A stretch of DNA of 39,953 nt from an uncultured Clostridia bacterium (GTDB lineage: Bacteria > Bacillota > Clostridia > TANB77 > CAG-508). The notes below the pieces were generated by a model. It saw nothing but the letters and a program-made list of their open reading frames with translations, was not told where the DNA came from and did no database searches. The stretch spans positions 1 to 39,953 of the forward strand of contig CAOMRW010000020.1 in NCBI GenBank assembly GCA_948485625.1, in the 5' to 3' direction. The position numbers and the translations under genes are program-made. Of this stretch, positions 16,593 to 24,122 are shown piece by piece (the stretch's first letter is position 1; each line of letters starts with the position of its first letter).

Positions 16593-17912
16593 TTGTTTAA
16601 AACAATAAAAAATGCATTTAAGACACCTGATGTTAGAAAAAGAATATTTTATACATTATTATTAATAGTAATTTTTAGATTAGGATGCTATATTACAGTA
16701 CCTGGAGTAAATAGTATAGTATTAAATGAAGCTATGGGTTCAAGTAATGGAGTAGCAGGATTAATAGATATGATTTCAGGAGGAGCATTTTCAAGATTTT
16801 CAGTTTTTGCAATGTCAATAAGTCCTTATATTACAGCTTCAATTGTTATACAATTGTTAGCAATGATAATACCATCTTTAGAAAGATTGACAAAAGAAGG
16901 TGGAGAAGAAGGAAGAAAGAAGATTAATGCATATACAAAAGTTTTAACATTAGTATTAGCTTTAGTTGAAGCAATTGGTGTATTTGTATCTTACAAATCT
17001 TCTGGAATATTTGTAAATACAGATTTCTTTGGTGCATCTTTAGTAGTAATATCATTAGTTGCAGGAACATCAATATTAATGTGGCTTGGAGATGAAATAA
17101 CTAATAAAGGAATTGGAAATGGAATTTCAATGATAATCTTTATAGGTATCATTTCAGGATTACCAAGTTTTGTAACAACATTATGGAATTTAATAATTAC
17201 AAGTACAGGATTTAGTACAACAGGATTATTAATGGCTATAGGAATGATAATTGGTGCTATAATATTAATAGCAGGTGTTGTATTTATACAACAAGCTGAA
17301 AGAAGAGTACCAGTACAATATTCTAAAAAAGTAGTTGGAAGAAAAATGGTAGGAGCACAAAATACACATATACCATTGAAACTTGCTATGGCAGGAGTTA
17401 TGCCAATAATATTTGCATCATCATTTTTAACATTTCCAGCAATGATAATACAAATATTTGTAAGTGATATTGCTACAAAAACAGGATTTTTAGCAGCATT
17501 ATATAAGTTTTCAATAGCTACATCTTCATCAAGTGTAGGAATTGGATATGCAATTGCTAATGCTTTAGTATATTTAGTATTAATAATGGCATTTACATTT
17601 TTCTATACTTATGCAACATTTAATCCAGCAGAAGTTTCAAATAATATTAAGAAAAATGGTGGATTTATACCAGGAATAAGAGCTGGAAAACCAACAACAG
17701 AATATTTATCATCAATAATATCAAAATTAACTTGGTTTGGTGGATTTTTCTTAGCAGTAATAGCAATATTACCAATGTTATTAAGATTCACAGGACTAAA
17801 TATAGCATTTGGTGGTACATCAATATTGATTGTTGTAGGTGTGGCATTAGAAACAGTACAACAACTAGAATCACAATTAGTAATGAGACACTATAAGGGA
17901 TTCTTGGAATAA
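16593..17912 (+). CDS. secY: Protein translocase subunit SecY
   Basis: The 439-residue central channel of the Sec translocon has about ten membrane helices. Visible hallmarks are the N-terminal helix, the plug-region GGAFSRFSVFAMSISPYITAS (in part), QQAERRVPVQYSKKVVGRK in the cytoplasmic loop (about 236) and the C-terminal QLVMRHYKGFLE. Translation begins at TTG right after the rplO stop, with GAGGTGA 5 nt upstream. This places it in the normal spc-operon position. Confidence 0.98.
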   Translation: MFKTIKNAFKTPDVRKRIFYTLLLIVIFRLGCYITVPGVNSIVLNEAMGSSNGVAGLIDMISGGAFSRFSVFAMSISPYITASIVIQLLAMIIPSLERLTKEGGEEGRKKINAYTKVLTLVLALVEAIGVFVSYKSSGIFVNTDFFGASLVVISLVAGTSILMWLGDEITNKGIGNGISMIIFIGIISGLPSFVTTLWNLIITSTGFSTTGLLMAIGMIIGAIILIAGVVFIQQAERRVPVQYSKKVVGRKMVGAQNTHIPLKLAMAGVMPIIFASSFLTFPAMIIQIFVSDIATKTGFLAALYKFSIATSSSSVGIGYAIANALVYLVLIMAFTFFYTYATFNPAEVSNNIKKNGGFIPGIRAGKPTTEYLSSIISKLTWFGGFFLAVIAILPMLLRFTGLNIAFGGTSILIVVGVALETVQQLESQLVMRHYKGFLE

Positions 17913-17927
17913 GATATAGAACATTGT

Positions 17928-17957
17928 GGGGAGATATGAGTTTATTTTCATGTCCCC
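17928..17957 (+). terminator. Possible attenuator hairpin after secY
   Basis: GGGGA-ATATG (17928-17937) pairs imperfectly with CATGTCCCC (17949-17957). A T-rich stretch with a T5 run follows, but not immediately. It may reduce read-through into adk; weak as a terminator. Confidence 0.35.
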
Positions 17958-18104
17958 TATAATGATTTTTATAATGTTTATTGATATTACAGATTAAATG
18001 ATGAATAATATTAATAGATATTATAAAGATTATTATAATTAATAGTCTAAAATTATTCGGATGATGATTAATGAAGCAAAATGAAGAGAAAGGAGAGATA
18101 CATA

Positions 18105-18764
18105 ATGGTAATTATTATGTTAGGAGCACCTGGAACAGGTAAAGGAACAGTTGCAGGATTATTACAAGAAAGACTTGGAATTAAACAAGTATCTACAGGA
18201 GATATTTTTAGAAAAAATATAAAAGAGGGAACAGAGCTAGGAACTTTAGCAGAAAAGTATATATCAAAGGGAAATTTAGTACCAGACGAAGTTACAATAA
18301 AAATAATTGAAGATAGATTAAATGAACCAGATTTAGAAAAGGGAGTTATTTTAGATGGATTCCCTAGAACAGTAAAGCAAGCAGAGGAATTAGATAAAAT
18401 ATTGCAATTGAAAGGTAAAAAAGTTGATAAAGTAATAAGTTTGACAACTCCAGATGAAGAAATAATAGAGAGAATAGTTAATAGAAGAGTATGTTCAAAT
18501 CAAGATTGTAAAGCAGTATATAATATAGTTTTAAATCCACCAAAAAAAGACGGAATTTGTGACAAATGTGGAGCAGAATTAATAGTAAGAAAGGATGATA
18601 CAGAAGAAACTGTAAGAGCAAGACTTTCAAATTATTTTGAGCAAACAGCCCCATTAGTTGATTATTATGAAAAACAAGGTAACTTGTTAACAGAAGTAGT
18701 AAGTAAATCAATAAATAAATTGGGAAAAGATGTTGCAGAAGAAATTGTAGAAATATTAAAATAG
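18105..18764 (+). CDS. adk: Adenylate kinase
   Basis: The enzyme of about 219 residues interconverts ATP+AMP and 2 ADP. It has the P-loop GAPGTGKGT (residues 7-15), the STGDIFR AMP site and DGFPRT. Its long LID has four cysteines (in CSNQDC and CDKC) that should bind zinc, common in Firmicutes. The ATG at 18105 follows AAAGGAGAGA; the upstream ATG at 18081 lacks a ribosome binding site. It is 14 nt upstream of map. Confidence 0.97.
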   Translation: MVIIMLGAPGTGKGTVAGLLQERLGIKQVSTGDIFRKNIKEGTELGTLAEKYISKGNLVPDEVTIKIIEDRLNEPDLEKGVILDGFPRTVKQAEELDKILQLKGKKVDKVISLTTPDEEIIERIVNRRVCSNQDCKAVYNIVLNPPKKDGICDKCGAELIVRKDDTEETVRARLSNYFEQTAPLVDYYEKQGNLLTEVVSKSINKLGKDVAEEIVEILK

Positions 18765-18778
18765 GGGTTTGAAGTAAG

Positions 18779-19549
18779 ATGGTAACAATAAAATCAAAAA
18801 AAGAAATAGAATTGATGAAACAAGCTTGTAAAGTTGTTGCTAGTGTATATGAAGAATTGGAGAAACATATAAAGCCAGGAATAACAACATTAGAATTAGA
18901 TCAAATTGCTGAAAAGAAAATGAGAAGTTTAGGAGCAATTCCAGCACAAAAGGGATATGACTCAGGAATAAGAGGAGTTCCTAAATTTCCGTCATCTATA
19001 TGTGTATCAATAAATGATGAAATTATACATGGAATTCCTTCAAAGTATAGAGTACTAAAAGAAGGAGATATTGTAAGTATTGATACAGTAGCATTAAAGA
19101 ATGGATTTAATGGTGATGCAGCAAGAACGTTTATAGTTGGTGAAACATCAAAAGAAAATAAAAGACTTGTAGATGTTACAAAACAGGCTTTTTTTGAAGG
19201 AATAAAATATGCTATACCTGGAAATAGAATTGGAGATATATGTCATGCTATAGGAGAGTATGTACAATCACACGGTTTCTCAGTAGTTAGAGAATTTCAA
19301 GGACATGGAATAGGCAGAGAAATGCATGAGGATCCTGGAATACCAAATTATGGTAAAGCTGGTAGAGGTATAAGATTAGAACCAGGTATGACTTTAGCTA
19401 TTGAACCTATGGTAATACAAGGTAAATCTAATATTTTAGAGCTTGAAGATGGTTGGACTATAGTAACAGAAGATGGAAGTATGTCAGCACATTATGAAAA
19501 TACAATTTTAATTACAGAAAAAGAGCCAGAAATATTGACAATACTTTAG
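18779..19549 (+). CDS. map: Methionine aminopeptidase, type I
   Basis: The 256-residue metalloenzyme removes N-terminal Met from new proteins. Metal ligands are visible in order: Asp in SIDTVA, Asp in GFNGDAA, His in GHGIGREMHEDP, Glu in EPMV and Glu in AHYENT. No N-terminal zinc-finger extension is present. The ribosome binding site (GGGG) is weak. A perfect promoter for the next genes overlaps its last codons. Confidence 0.97.
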   Translation: MVTIKSKKEIELMKQACKVVASVYEELEKHIKPGITTLELDQIAEKKMRSLGAIPAQKGYDSGIRGVPKFPSSICVSINDEIIHGIPSKYRVLKEGDIVSIDTVALKNGFNGDAARTFIVGETSKENKRLVDVTKQAFFEGIKYAIPGNRIGDICHAIGEYVQSHGFSVVREFQGHGIGREMHEDPGIPNYGKAGRGIRLEPGMTLAIEPMVIQGKSNILELEDGWTIVTEDGSMSAHYENTILITEKEPEILTIL

Positions 19550-19563
19550 AACTATTGTATAAT
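19535..19563 (+). promoter_or_regulatory. Sigma-A promoter for infA and the alpha operon
   Basis: A perfect TTGACA (19535-19540) and TATAAT (19558-19563) with 17-nt spacing start inside the last codons of map. The start site near 19570 leaves a leader of about 100 nt before infA. It can drive infA-rpmJ-rpsM-rpsK-rpsD-rpoA-rplQ independently of the rpsJ promoter. Confidence 0.88.
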
Positions 19564-19668
19564 ATAGTAGTTATTATTAAATTGGGAAAAATATGTAAAA
19601 TTTCTAATGTATTTTGTAATTAGAATACCAAAAATAATAATAAATTGCTCTTATAGGAGGGGGATATC

Positions 19669-19887
19669 TTGGCAAAAGAAGATGTTATAGAAGTAGAAGG
19701 AACGGTAGTAGAGACATTACCAAATACTAATTTTAAAGTAGAACTTGAAAATGGACATCAAATATTAGCTCATATTTCAGGAAAGCTTAGAATGAATTAT
19801 ATAAAAATTCTACCAGGTGATAAAGTAAAAGTTGAACTTTCACCATATGACTTAACAAGAGGTCGTATAATCTGGAGAGCAAAATAA
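19669..19887 (+). CDS. infA: Translation initiation factor IF-1
   Basis: The 72-residue OB-fold protein blocks the A site during initiation. AKEDVIEVEGTVVETLPN and LTRGRIIWRAK are typical. Translation starts at TTG, with GGAGGGGG upstream. Confidence 0.98.
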   Translation: MAKEDVIEVEGTVVETLPNTNFKVELENGHQILAHISGKLRMNYIKILPGDKVKVELSPYDLTRGRIIWRAK

Positions 19888-19909
19888 TTGATAAAAATTA
19901 ACCCAAATT

Positions 19910-19968
19910 AAGTTATAAGTATATAAAAAAAGATACTTAGAACTTATACAACTTTAGAAAGTTGTAAG
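19910..19968 (+). repeat. Two-hairpin intergenic RNA element, copy 6 (upstream of rpmJ)
   Basis: AAGTT (19910-19914) pairs with AACTT (19941-19945) around an inner TAAGTAT/ATACTTA stem. ACAACTTT (19948-19955) pairs with AAAGTTGT (19958-19965). The linker between the hairpins is AT, as in copy 1. Confidence 0.6.
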
Positions 19969-20014
19969 AATTATATATAAATAAGCAAAAACTTATATAA
20001 TAGGAGGTGCAAAA

Positions 20015-20128
20015 ATGAAAGTAAGACCATCAGTAAAACCAATATGCGAAAAATGCAAAGTAATAAAAAGAAAAGGAAAAATTAGAGTTATCTGTGAAAA
20101 CCCTAAACATAAACAAAGACAAGGATAA
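20015..20128 (+). CDS. rpmJ: 50S ribosomal protein L36
   Basis: A 37-residue protein (MKVRPSVKPICEKCKVIKRK at the start). The zinc ligands CEKC, a Cys in ICENP and a His in PKHKQRQG are present. It has the TAGGAGGTG ribosome binding site and lies between infA and rpsM as usual. Confidence 0.98.
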   Translation: MKVRPSVKPICEKCKVIKRKGKIRVICENPKHKQRQG

Positions 20129-20228
20129 TCTAAATAAGTTTATAACACAAATAGGTAGCGGCTGTAAAATATATATTTGATATATATTAAACATATCGAT
20201 TTGTGTTTATATATATGTCTTGAAGATA

Positions 20229-20305
20229 TCTAAAGACCCAAAAGCATGGGTGCATTTCACCTTTAGAAAAAATAGAGACAAGGAAAACAACTAATATAAA
20301 GTTGT
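20229..20305 (+). promoter_or_regulatory. Structured leader before rpsM (element copy 7, partial)
   Basis: TCTAAAG (20229-20235) pairs with CTTTAGA (20261-20267), with an inner CCCA/TGGG stem. Downstream, ACAACT (20287-20292) pairs with AGTTGT (20300-20305), like the second hairpin of the repeated element. The 221-nt gap from rpmJ to rpsM has no gene; its first part has a long A+T palindrome near 20168-20190. Confidence 0.45.
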
Positions 20306-20349
20306 GATTTAATAAATAATTATAAAAAATTTTGGAGGTGCAAAATAAT

Positions 20350-20718
20350 ATGGCTCGTATAGCAGGAGTAGATCTACCTAAAGAAAAAAGAGTAGAAATA
20401 GGACTTACATATATTTATGGAATAGGATTAACAAGCTCTCAAAAAATTCTAGCAAAAGCTGGCATTAATCCAGATACTAGAGTAAAAGATTTAACTGATG
20501 ATGAAGTTAATAACATAAGAAAAGTTATTGATGAATCATATGTAGTTGAAGGTGATTTAAGAAGAGAAGTTGCTCTAAACATAAAAAGACTTACAGAAAT
20601 AGGATGTTACAGAGGATTAAGACATAGAAAAGGTTTACCTGTAAGAGGACAAAGAACAAAAACAAATGCTAGAACAAGAAAAGGTCCTAGAAAATTAGTA
20701 AGCAAAAGTAAAAAATAA
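20350..20718 (+). CDS. rpsM: 30S ribosomal protein S13
   Basis: A protein of about 122 residues in the 30S head that touches P-site tRNA and 50S bridges. MARIAGVDLPKEKRVEIGLT and the C-terminal RHRKGLPVRGQRTKTNARTR are typical. The ATG at 20350 follows TTGGAGGTG; the TTG at 20332 lies inside this ribosome binding site and is rejected. Confidence 0.98.
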   Translation: MARIAGVDLPKEKRVEIGLTYIYGIGLTSSQKILAKAGINPDTRVKDLTDDEVNNIRKVIDESYVVEGDLRREVALNIKRLTEIGCYRGLRHRKGLPVRGQRTKTNARTRKGPRKLVSKSKK

Positions 20719-20782
20719 ATCGAAATAGATTAAAATAAAGTAGGAATAAAATAGTTCACTTATAAGGAGGGAATTTAAGAAA

Positions 20783-21178
20783 ATGGCTAATAAAACAACA
20801 AGAAAACCAGTAGCTAGAAGAAATAGAAAAAACATTGAAAAAGGTGAAGCACATATTCATTCTAGCTTTAACAATACAATCGTTACAATAACAGATACAC
20901 AAGGAAATACAATTTCATGGGGAAGTGCTGGAGAATTAGGATTTAAAGGGTCAAGAAAAAGCACACCATTTGCTGCAGGACAAGTAGCTGAAACAGCAGC
21001 TAAAGCAGCTATGGAACATGGATTAAAATCAGTAGAAGTATATGTTAAAGGACCAGGAGCTGGAAGAGAAGCTGCAATAAGATCACTTCAAACAGCAGGT
21101 CTAGAAATAAGTGCAATAAAAGATGTAACACCAATACCACACAATGGTTGTAGACCACCAAAAAGAAGAAGAGTATAG
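20783..21178 (+). CDS. rpsK: 30S ribosomal protein S11
   Basis: A 131-residue protein of the 30S platform near the E site. HSSFNNTIVTITDTQGN, SRKSTPFAAG and the C-terminal DVTPIPHNGCRPPKRRRV are diagnostic. TAAGGAGGG upstream. Confidence 0.98.
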   Translation: MANKTTRKPVARRNRKNIEKGEAHIHSSFNNTIVTITDTQGNTISWGSAGELGFKGSRKSTPFAAGQVAETAAKAAMEHGLKSVEVYVKGPGAGREAAIRSLQTAGLEISAIKDVTPIPHNGCRPPKRRRV

Positions 21179-21262
21179 AAATAAAATAAAAAGATTTAAT
21201 GAACGAAAAGTTAGAAAAATTTTCGTATCACGATTAACATAGTGAAGGGAGAGAAAAAAGTA

Positions 21263-21889
21263 ATGGCAAGATATAAAGACGAACAATGTCGTAGATGCCG
21301 TAGAGAAGGACAAAAATTGTTCTTAAAAGGTTCTAGATGTTATACAGATAAATGTAGTATATCAAGAAGAAACTATGCACCAGGACAACATGGACAAAAA
21401 AGAGCAAAACTTTCTGAATACGGTACTCAATTAAGAGAAAAACAAAAAACAAAAGCATATTATGGAGTTGGAGAAAAACAATTCAGAAAATATTTCGAGA
21501 TGGCTTCAAATAAAAAAGGTGTAACAGGTGAAAATCTATTACAAATATTAGAAAGTAGATTAGATAATGTTGTATACAGATTAGGATTTGGAACATCAAG
21601 AGCACAAGCAAGACAATTTGTAAACCATGGACAATTTGAAGTAAATGGTAAAAAAGTAGATATACCATCTTACTTAGTAAAAGCTGGAGATATAATAACA
21701 GTTAGAGAAAGCAAAAAAGATAACTCTACATTAAAAGTAAATGTAGAAGAAAGTTCAGTTAGACCAGTTCCAGCTTGGTTAGAAAGAGATAATGAGAAAC
21801 TAAGTGGTAAAGTAATTAGATTATCAGCTAGAGAAGATATAGATCTTCCAATAGAAGAACATTTAATAGTAGAGCTTTACTCAAAATAA
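21263..21889 (+). CDS. rpsD: 30S ribosomal protein S4
   Basis: The protein of about 208 residues starts 16S folding and may autoregulate its operon. The N-terminal Cys-rich C+ form (CRRC, then two more Cys to about residue 31) should bind zinc. RNYAPGQHGQ and an S4 RNA-binding domain from about 98 are present. The ATG at 21263 follows AAGGGAGAG. A CGAAAA/TTTTCG hairpin lies in the 84-nt gap upstream. Confidence 0.97.
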   Translation: MARYKDEQCRRCRREGQKLFLKGSRCYTDKCSISRRNYAPGQHGQKRAKLSEYGTQLREKQKTKAYYGVGEKQFRKYFEMASNKKGVTGENLLQILESRLDNVVYRLGFGTSRAQARQFVNHGQFEVNGKKVDIPSYLVKAGDIITVRESKKDNSTLKVNVEESSVRPVPAWLERDNEKLSGKVIRLSAREDIDLPIEEHLIVELYSK

Positions 21890-21999
21890 TAGTTTTTAAA
21901 AGTAAGTGTAAAGGTTTAGTCAAAACTTTGAAATTTTACTTAGAAAAGCTTATGAAGTTTTTAAAGTGTTTGAGAAGAATCTCAATTTAGGAGGTAAAA

Positions 22000-22947
22000 A
22001 TGATAGAATTTGAAAAGCCAAATATTGAATGTCTAGAAATTGATGAAGCAAATAATTATGCAAAATTTGTGTGTGAACCATTAGAAAGAGGATATGGTGT
22101 AACAATAGGAAATTCACTAAGAAGAATCTTACTTTCTTCACTTCCAGGTTGTGCTATAACTAGTGCAAAAATAGATGGAGTATTACATGAATTCTCATGC
22201 ATACCAAATGTAGTTGAAGATGTACCAGAATTAATTGTAAATTTAAAAAATGTAAGACTAAAATTCGATGGAAATGAAGAAAAAATATTAAGAATAAAAT
22301 TCAAAGGTGAAGGTGAAGTAACAGCAGCAGATATTGAAACAGATGGTACAGTAGAAATACTAAACCCTGACTTACATATAGCAACAGTTTCAGAAGGTGG
22401 AAGCCTTGTAATTGAAATGACTGCTGATAGAGGAAGAGGATACAATTCATCTGAAAAAAATAAAAAACCAAATCAAGATATATCTGTACTTCCAATTGAT
22501 TCAATTTATACACCAGTTAAAAAGGTGAATTATCAAGTTGAAAATACTAGAGTGGGTCAAATGGTTGATTATGATAAATTAAGTATAGAAGTATGGACAG
22601 ATGGAAGTTTAAAAGCTCATGAAGCTTTAAGTTTAGCTGCAAAAGTAATGACAGGACATTTAGAATTATTTATAGATTTATCTGAGACAACTAAAAATAC
22701 ACAAGTTATGGTTGAAAAAGAAGAATCTAAAAAAGAAAAAGTATTAGAAATGTCAATAGAAGAGTTAGAATTATCAGTTAGATCATATAATTGCTTAAAG
22801 AGAGCAAATATATCAACAGTTGAAGACTTAATAAGCAAATCTGAAACAGAAATGATGAAAGTTAGAAACTTAGGAAAGAAATCTTTTGATGAAGTAACAG
22901 CAAAATTACATTCATTAGGCTTGGACTTTGCACAAGAAGACGAATAA
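22000..22947 (+). CDS. rpoA: RNA polymerase subunit alpha
   Basis: The 315-residue protein has the dimerising N-terminal domain (GYGVTIGNSLRRILLSSLPG, about residues 29-48) and a C-terminal domain (ELSVRSYNCLKRANISTVEDL, in part, then LGKKSFDEV). The latter binds UP elements and activators. TAGGAGGT precedes the ATG. TTGAGA-AGAA-TCTCAA forms a hairpin just before the ribosome binding site. Confidence 0.98.
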   Translation: MIEFEKPNIECLEIDEANNYAKFVCEPLERGYGVTIGNSLRRILLSSLPGCAITSAKIDGVLHEFSCIPNVVEDVPELIVNLKNVRLKFDGNEEKILRIKFKGEGEVTAADIETDGTVEILNPDLHIATVSEGGSLVIEMTADRGRGYNSSEKNKKPNQDISVLPIDSIYTPVKKVNYQVENTRVGQMVDYDKLSIEVWTDGSLKAHEALSLAAKVMTGHLELFIDLSETTKNTQVMVEKEESKKEKVLEMSIEELELSVRSYNCLKRANISTVEDLISKSETEMMKVRNLGKKSFDEVTAKLHSLGLDFAQEDE

Positions 22948-23011
22948 TCAAATAAATAAATTTGAACGACGATGAATAGAGCGAAGCGTAGAGAAAGGAA
23001 AGGTGAAAAAA

Positions 23012-23539
23012 TTGGCTACAAATAGAAAATTAGGTAGAACTACAGATATAAGAATGGCAATGTTAAGAAATTTAACAACAGATTTATTAGTATATGGAAA
23101 AGTTGAAACAACATTACCAAGAGCAAAAGAAGTAAAATCAATAGTTGATAGTATTATATCACTTGCAATAAAAGAAAAAGACAATTTTGAAGAAGTAGAA
23201 GTAAAAGTTGTTAAAGCTAAATTAGACTCAAAAGGTAATAAAGTAACAGAACTAGTAAAAAGTAAAAATGGTAAAGAATATCTAAAAGTTGTAAAAGAAG
23301 AAACAACTGAAAAAAGACAAAAAGATATGCCATCAAGATTAAATGCTAGAAGAAAAATAATGAGAAAAATAAATAAAGTAAAAGACTCTGAAGGTAACAA
23401 CATAGATGTACCAGCAAAATTATTTAATGAAATAGCACCTAAATATGCAGGAAAAAATATAGGTGGATATACAAGAATAGTAAAAGCTGGACCTAGAAGA
23501 GGAGATGCAGCAGAAGTTGCAATTTTACAATTAGTATAA
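23012..23539 (+). CDS. rplQ: 50S ribosomal protein L17 with internal insertion
   Basis: The protein of about 175 residues has the L17 N-terminus (NRKLGRTTDIRMAMLRNL) and C-terminus (FNEIAPKYAGKNIGGYTRI then GPRRGDAAEVA). A Lys/Glu-rich insertion of about 50-60 residues in the middle makes it longer than the usual 115-125. Similar long forms occur in some Clostridia. I prefer the TTG at 23012 (7 nt after GGTG) over the GTG at 23003, because L17 normally begins shortly before NRKLGRT. Confidence 0.95.
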   Translation: MATNRKLGRTTDIRMAMLRNLTTDLLVYGKVETTLPRAKEVKSIVDSIISLAIKEKDNFEEVEVKVVKAKLDSKGNKVTELVKSKNGKEYLKVVKEETTEKRQKDMPSRLNARRKIMRKINKVKDSEGNNIDVPAKLFNEIAPKYAGKNIGGYTRIVKAGPRRGDAAEVAILQLV

Positions 23540-23543
23540 AAAG

Positions 23544-23567
23544 TGTCCCAATAAGGGACATTTTTTT
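23544..23567 (+). terminator. Intrinsic terminator of the ribosomal array
   Basis: TGTCCC (23544-23549) pairs with GGGACA (23555-23560) around AATAA, followed by T7. The sequence from here to 23776 shows no gene. Confidence 0.92.
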
Positions 23568-23776
23568 AGATTGTTTTTATTTATGGTTTATTTGTTTGAA
23601 GTAAATCATAAAGCTACCTTTGGTAAAACTTTTTATTTTAATACATTTTTCTCTTTTAAGAAAATGTAATCTAATTATTAAATTTTTAATAGTTTGGATA
23701 TATTGGAGTTTTAAGTTTTTTAATTAGATTAACAATTATAGAAAGACTTATGTGGACTGCTTTATAAAATAAAAAG

Positions 23777-24016
23777 TTAATTAAATAAATCTAAAATATT
23801 AACTTTAAGTGCTGTTGCGAATCCTTTTACTTCAAAGTCAGATATAAATCTTTTTCCATTTTCCAATTTTGAAATGTCAGAGCGATTAATTTGATATCCC
23901 ATAGTTTGCATTCTAGCACATAAATCTTCTTGTGTTATTTTGCTTTCTTCACGTATTTTTTTTATGTTTTTTCCAGTAATATTAAAACAATTTAAAAGTA
24001 TATTAGTATTTTTCAT
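23777..24016 (-). CDS. XRE-family helix-turn-helix repressor
   Basis: The protein of about 79 residues is essentially one Cro/C1-type HTH domain. The recognition region includes ITQEDLCARMQTMGYQINRS (about residues 26-45) and SDISKLENGKRFISD. The ATG at 24016 follows GGAGG on the minus strand; the longer frame starting at 24031 would begin inside the operator. It is divergent from the LRR surface-protein gene, and two GTTCT/AGAAC palindromes lie between them. It probably represses itself and that gene. No toxin partner is visible. Confidence 0.88.
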   Translation of the reverse strand: MKNTNILLNCFNITGKNIKKIREESKITQEDLCARMQTMGYQINRSDISKLENGKRFISDFEVKGFATALKVNILDLFN

Positions 24017-24030
24017 AAAAACCTCCAACA

Positions 24031-24053
24031 AAATGTTCTAAAAGAGAACATTT
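24031..24053. promoter_or_regulatory. Operator O1 of the XRE repressor
   Basis: AAATGTTCT (24031-24039) and AGAACATTT (24045-24053) form a perfect 9-bp inverted repeat with a 5-bp spacer, just upstream of the repressor's ribosome binding site. Confidence 0.75.
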
Positions 24054-24084
24054 TTATTGATTTTATAATATTAATGTGTTAAAA

Positions 24085-24103
24085 TTGTTCTATAATAGAA
24101 CAA
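24085..24103. promoter_or_regulatory. Operator O2 overlapping the LRR-gene -10 box
   Basis: TTGTTCTA (24085-24092) and TAGAACAA (24096-24103) form a perfect 8-bp inverted repeat with a 3-bp spacer. The TATAAT at 24091-24096 lies within it, so bound repressor would block transcription of the LRR gene. No good -35 box is seen. Confidence 0.75.
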
Positions 24104-24122
24104 AAGAAAAGGAGTTTTTAAT

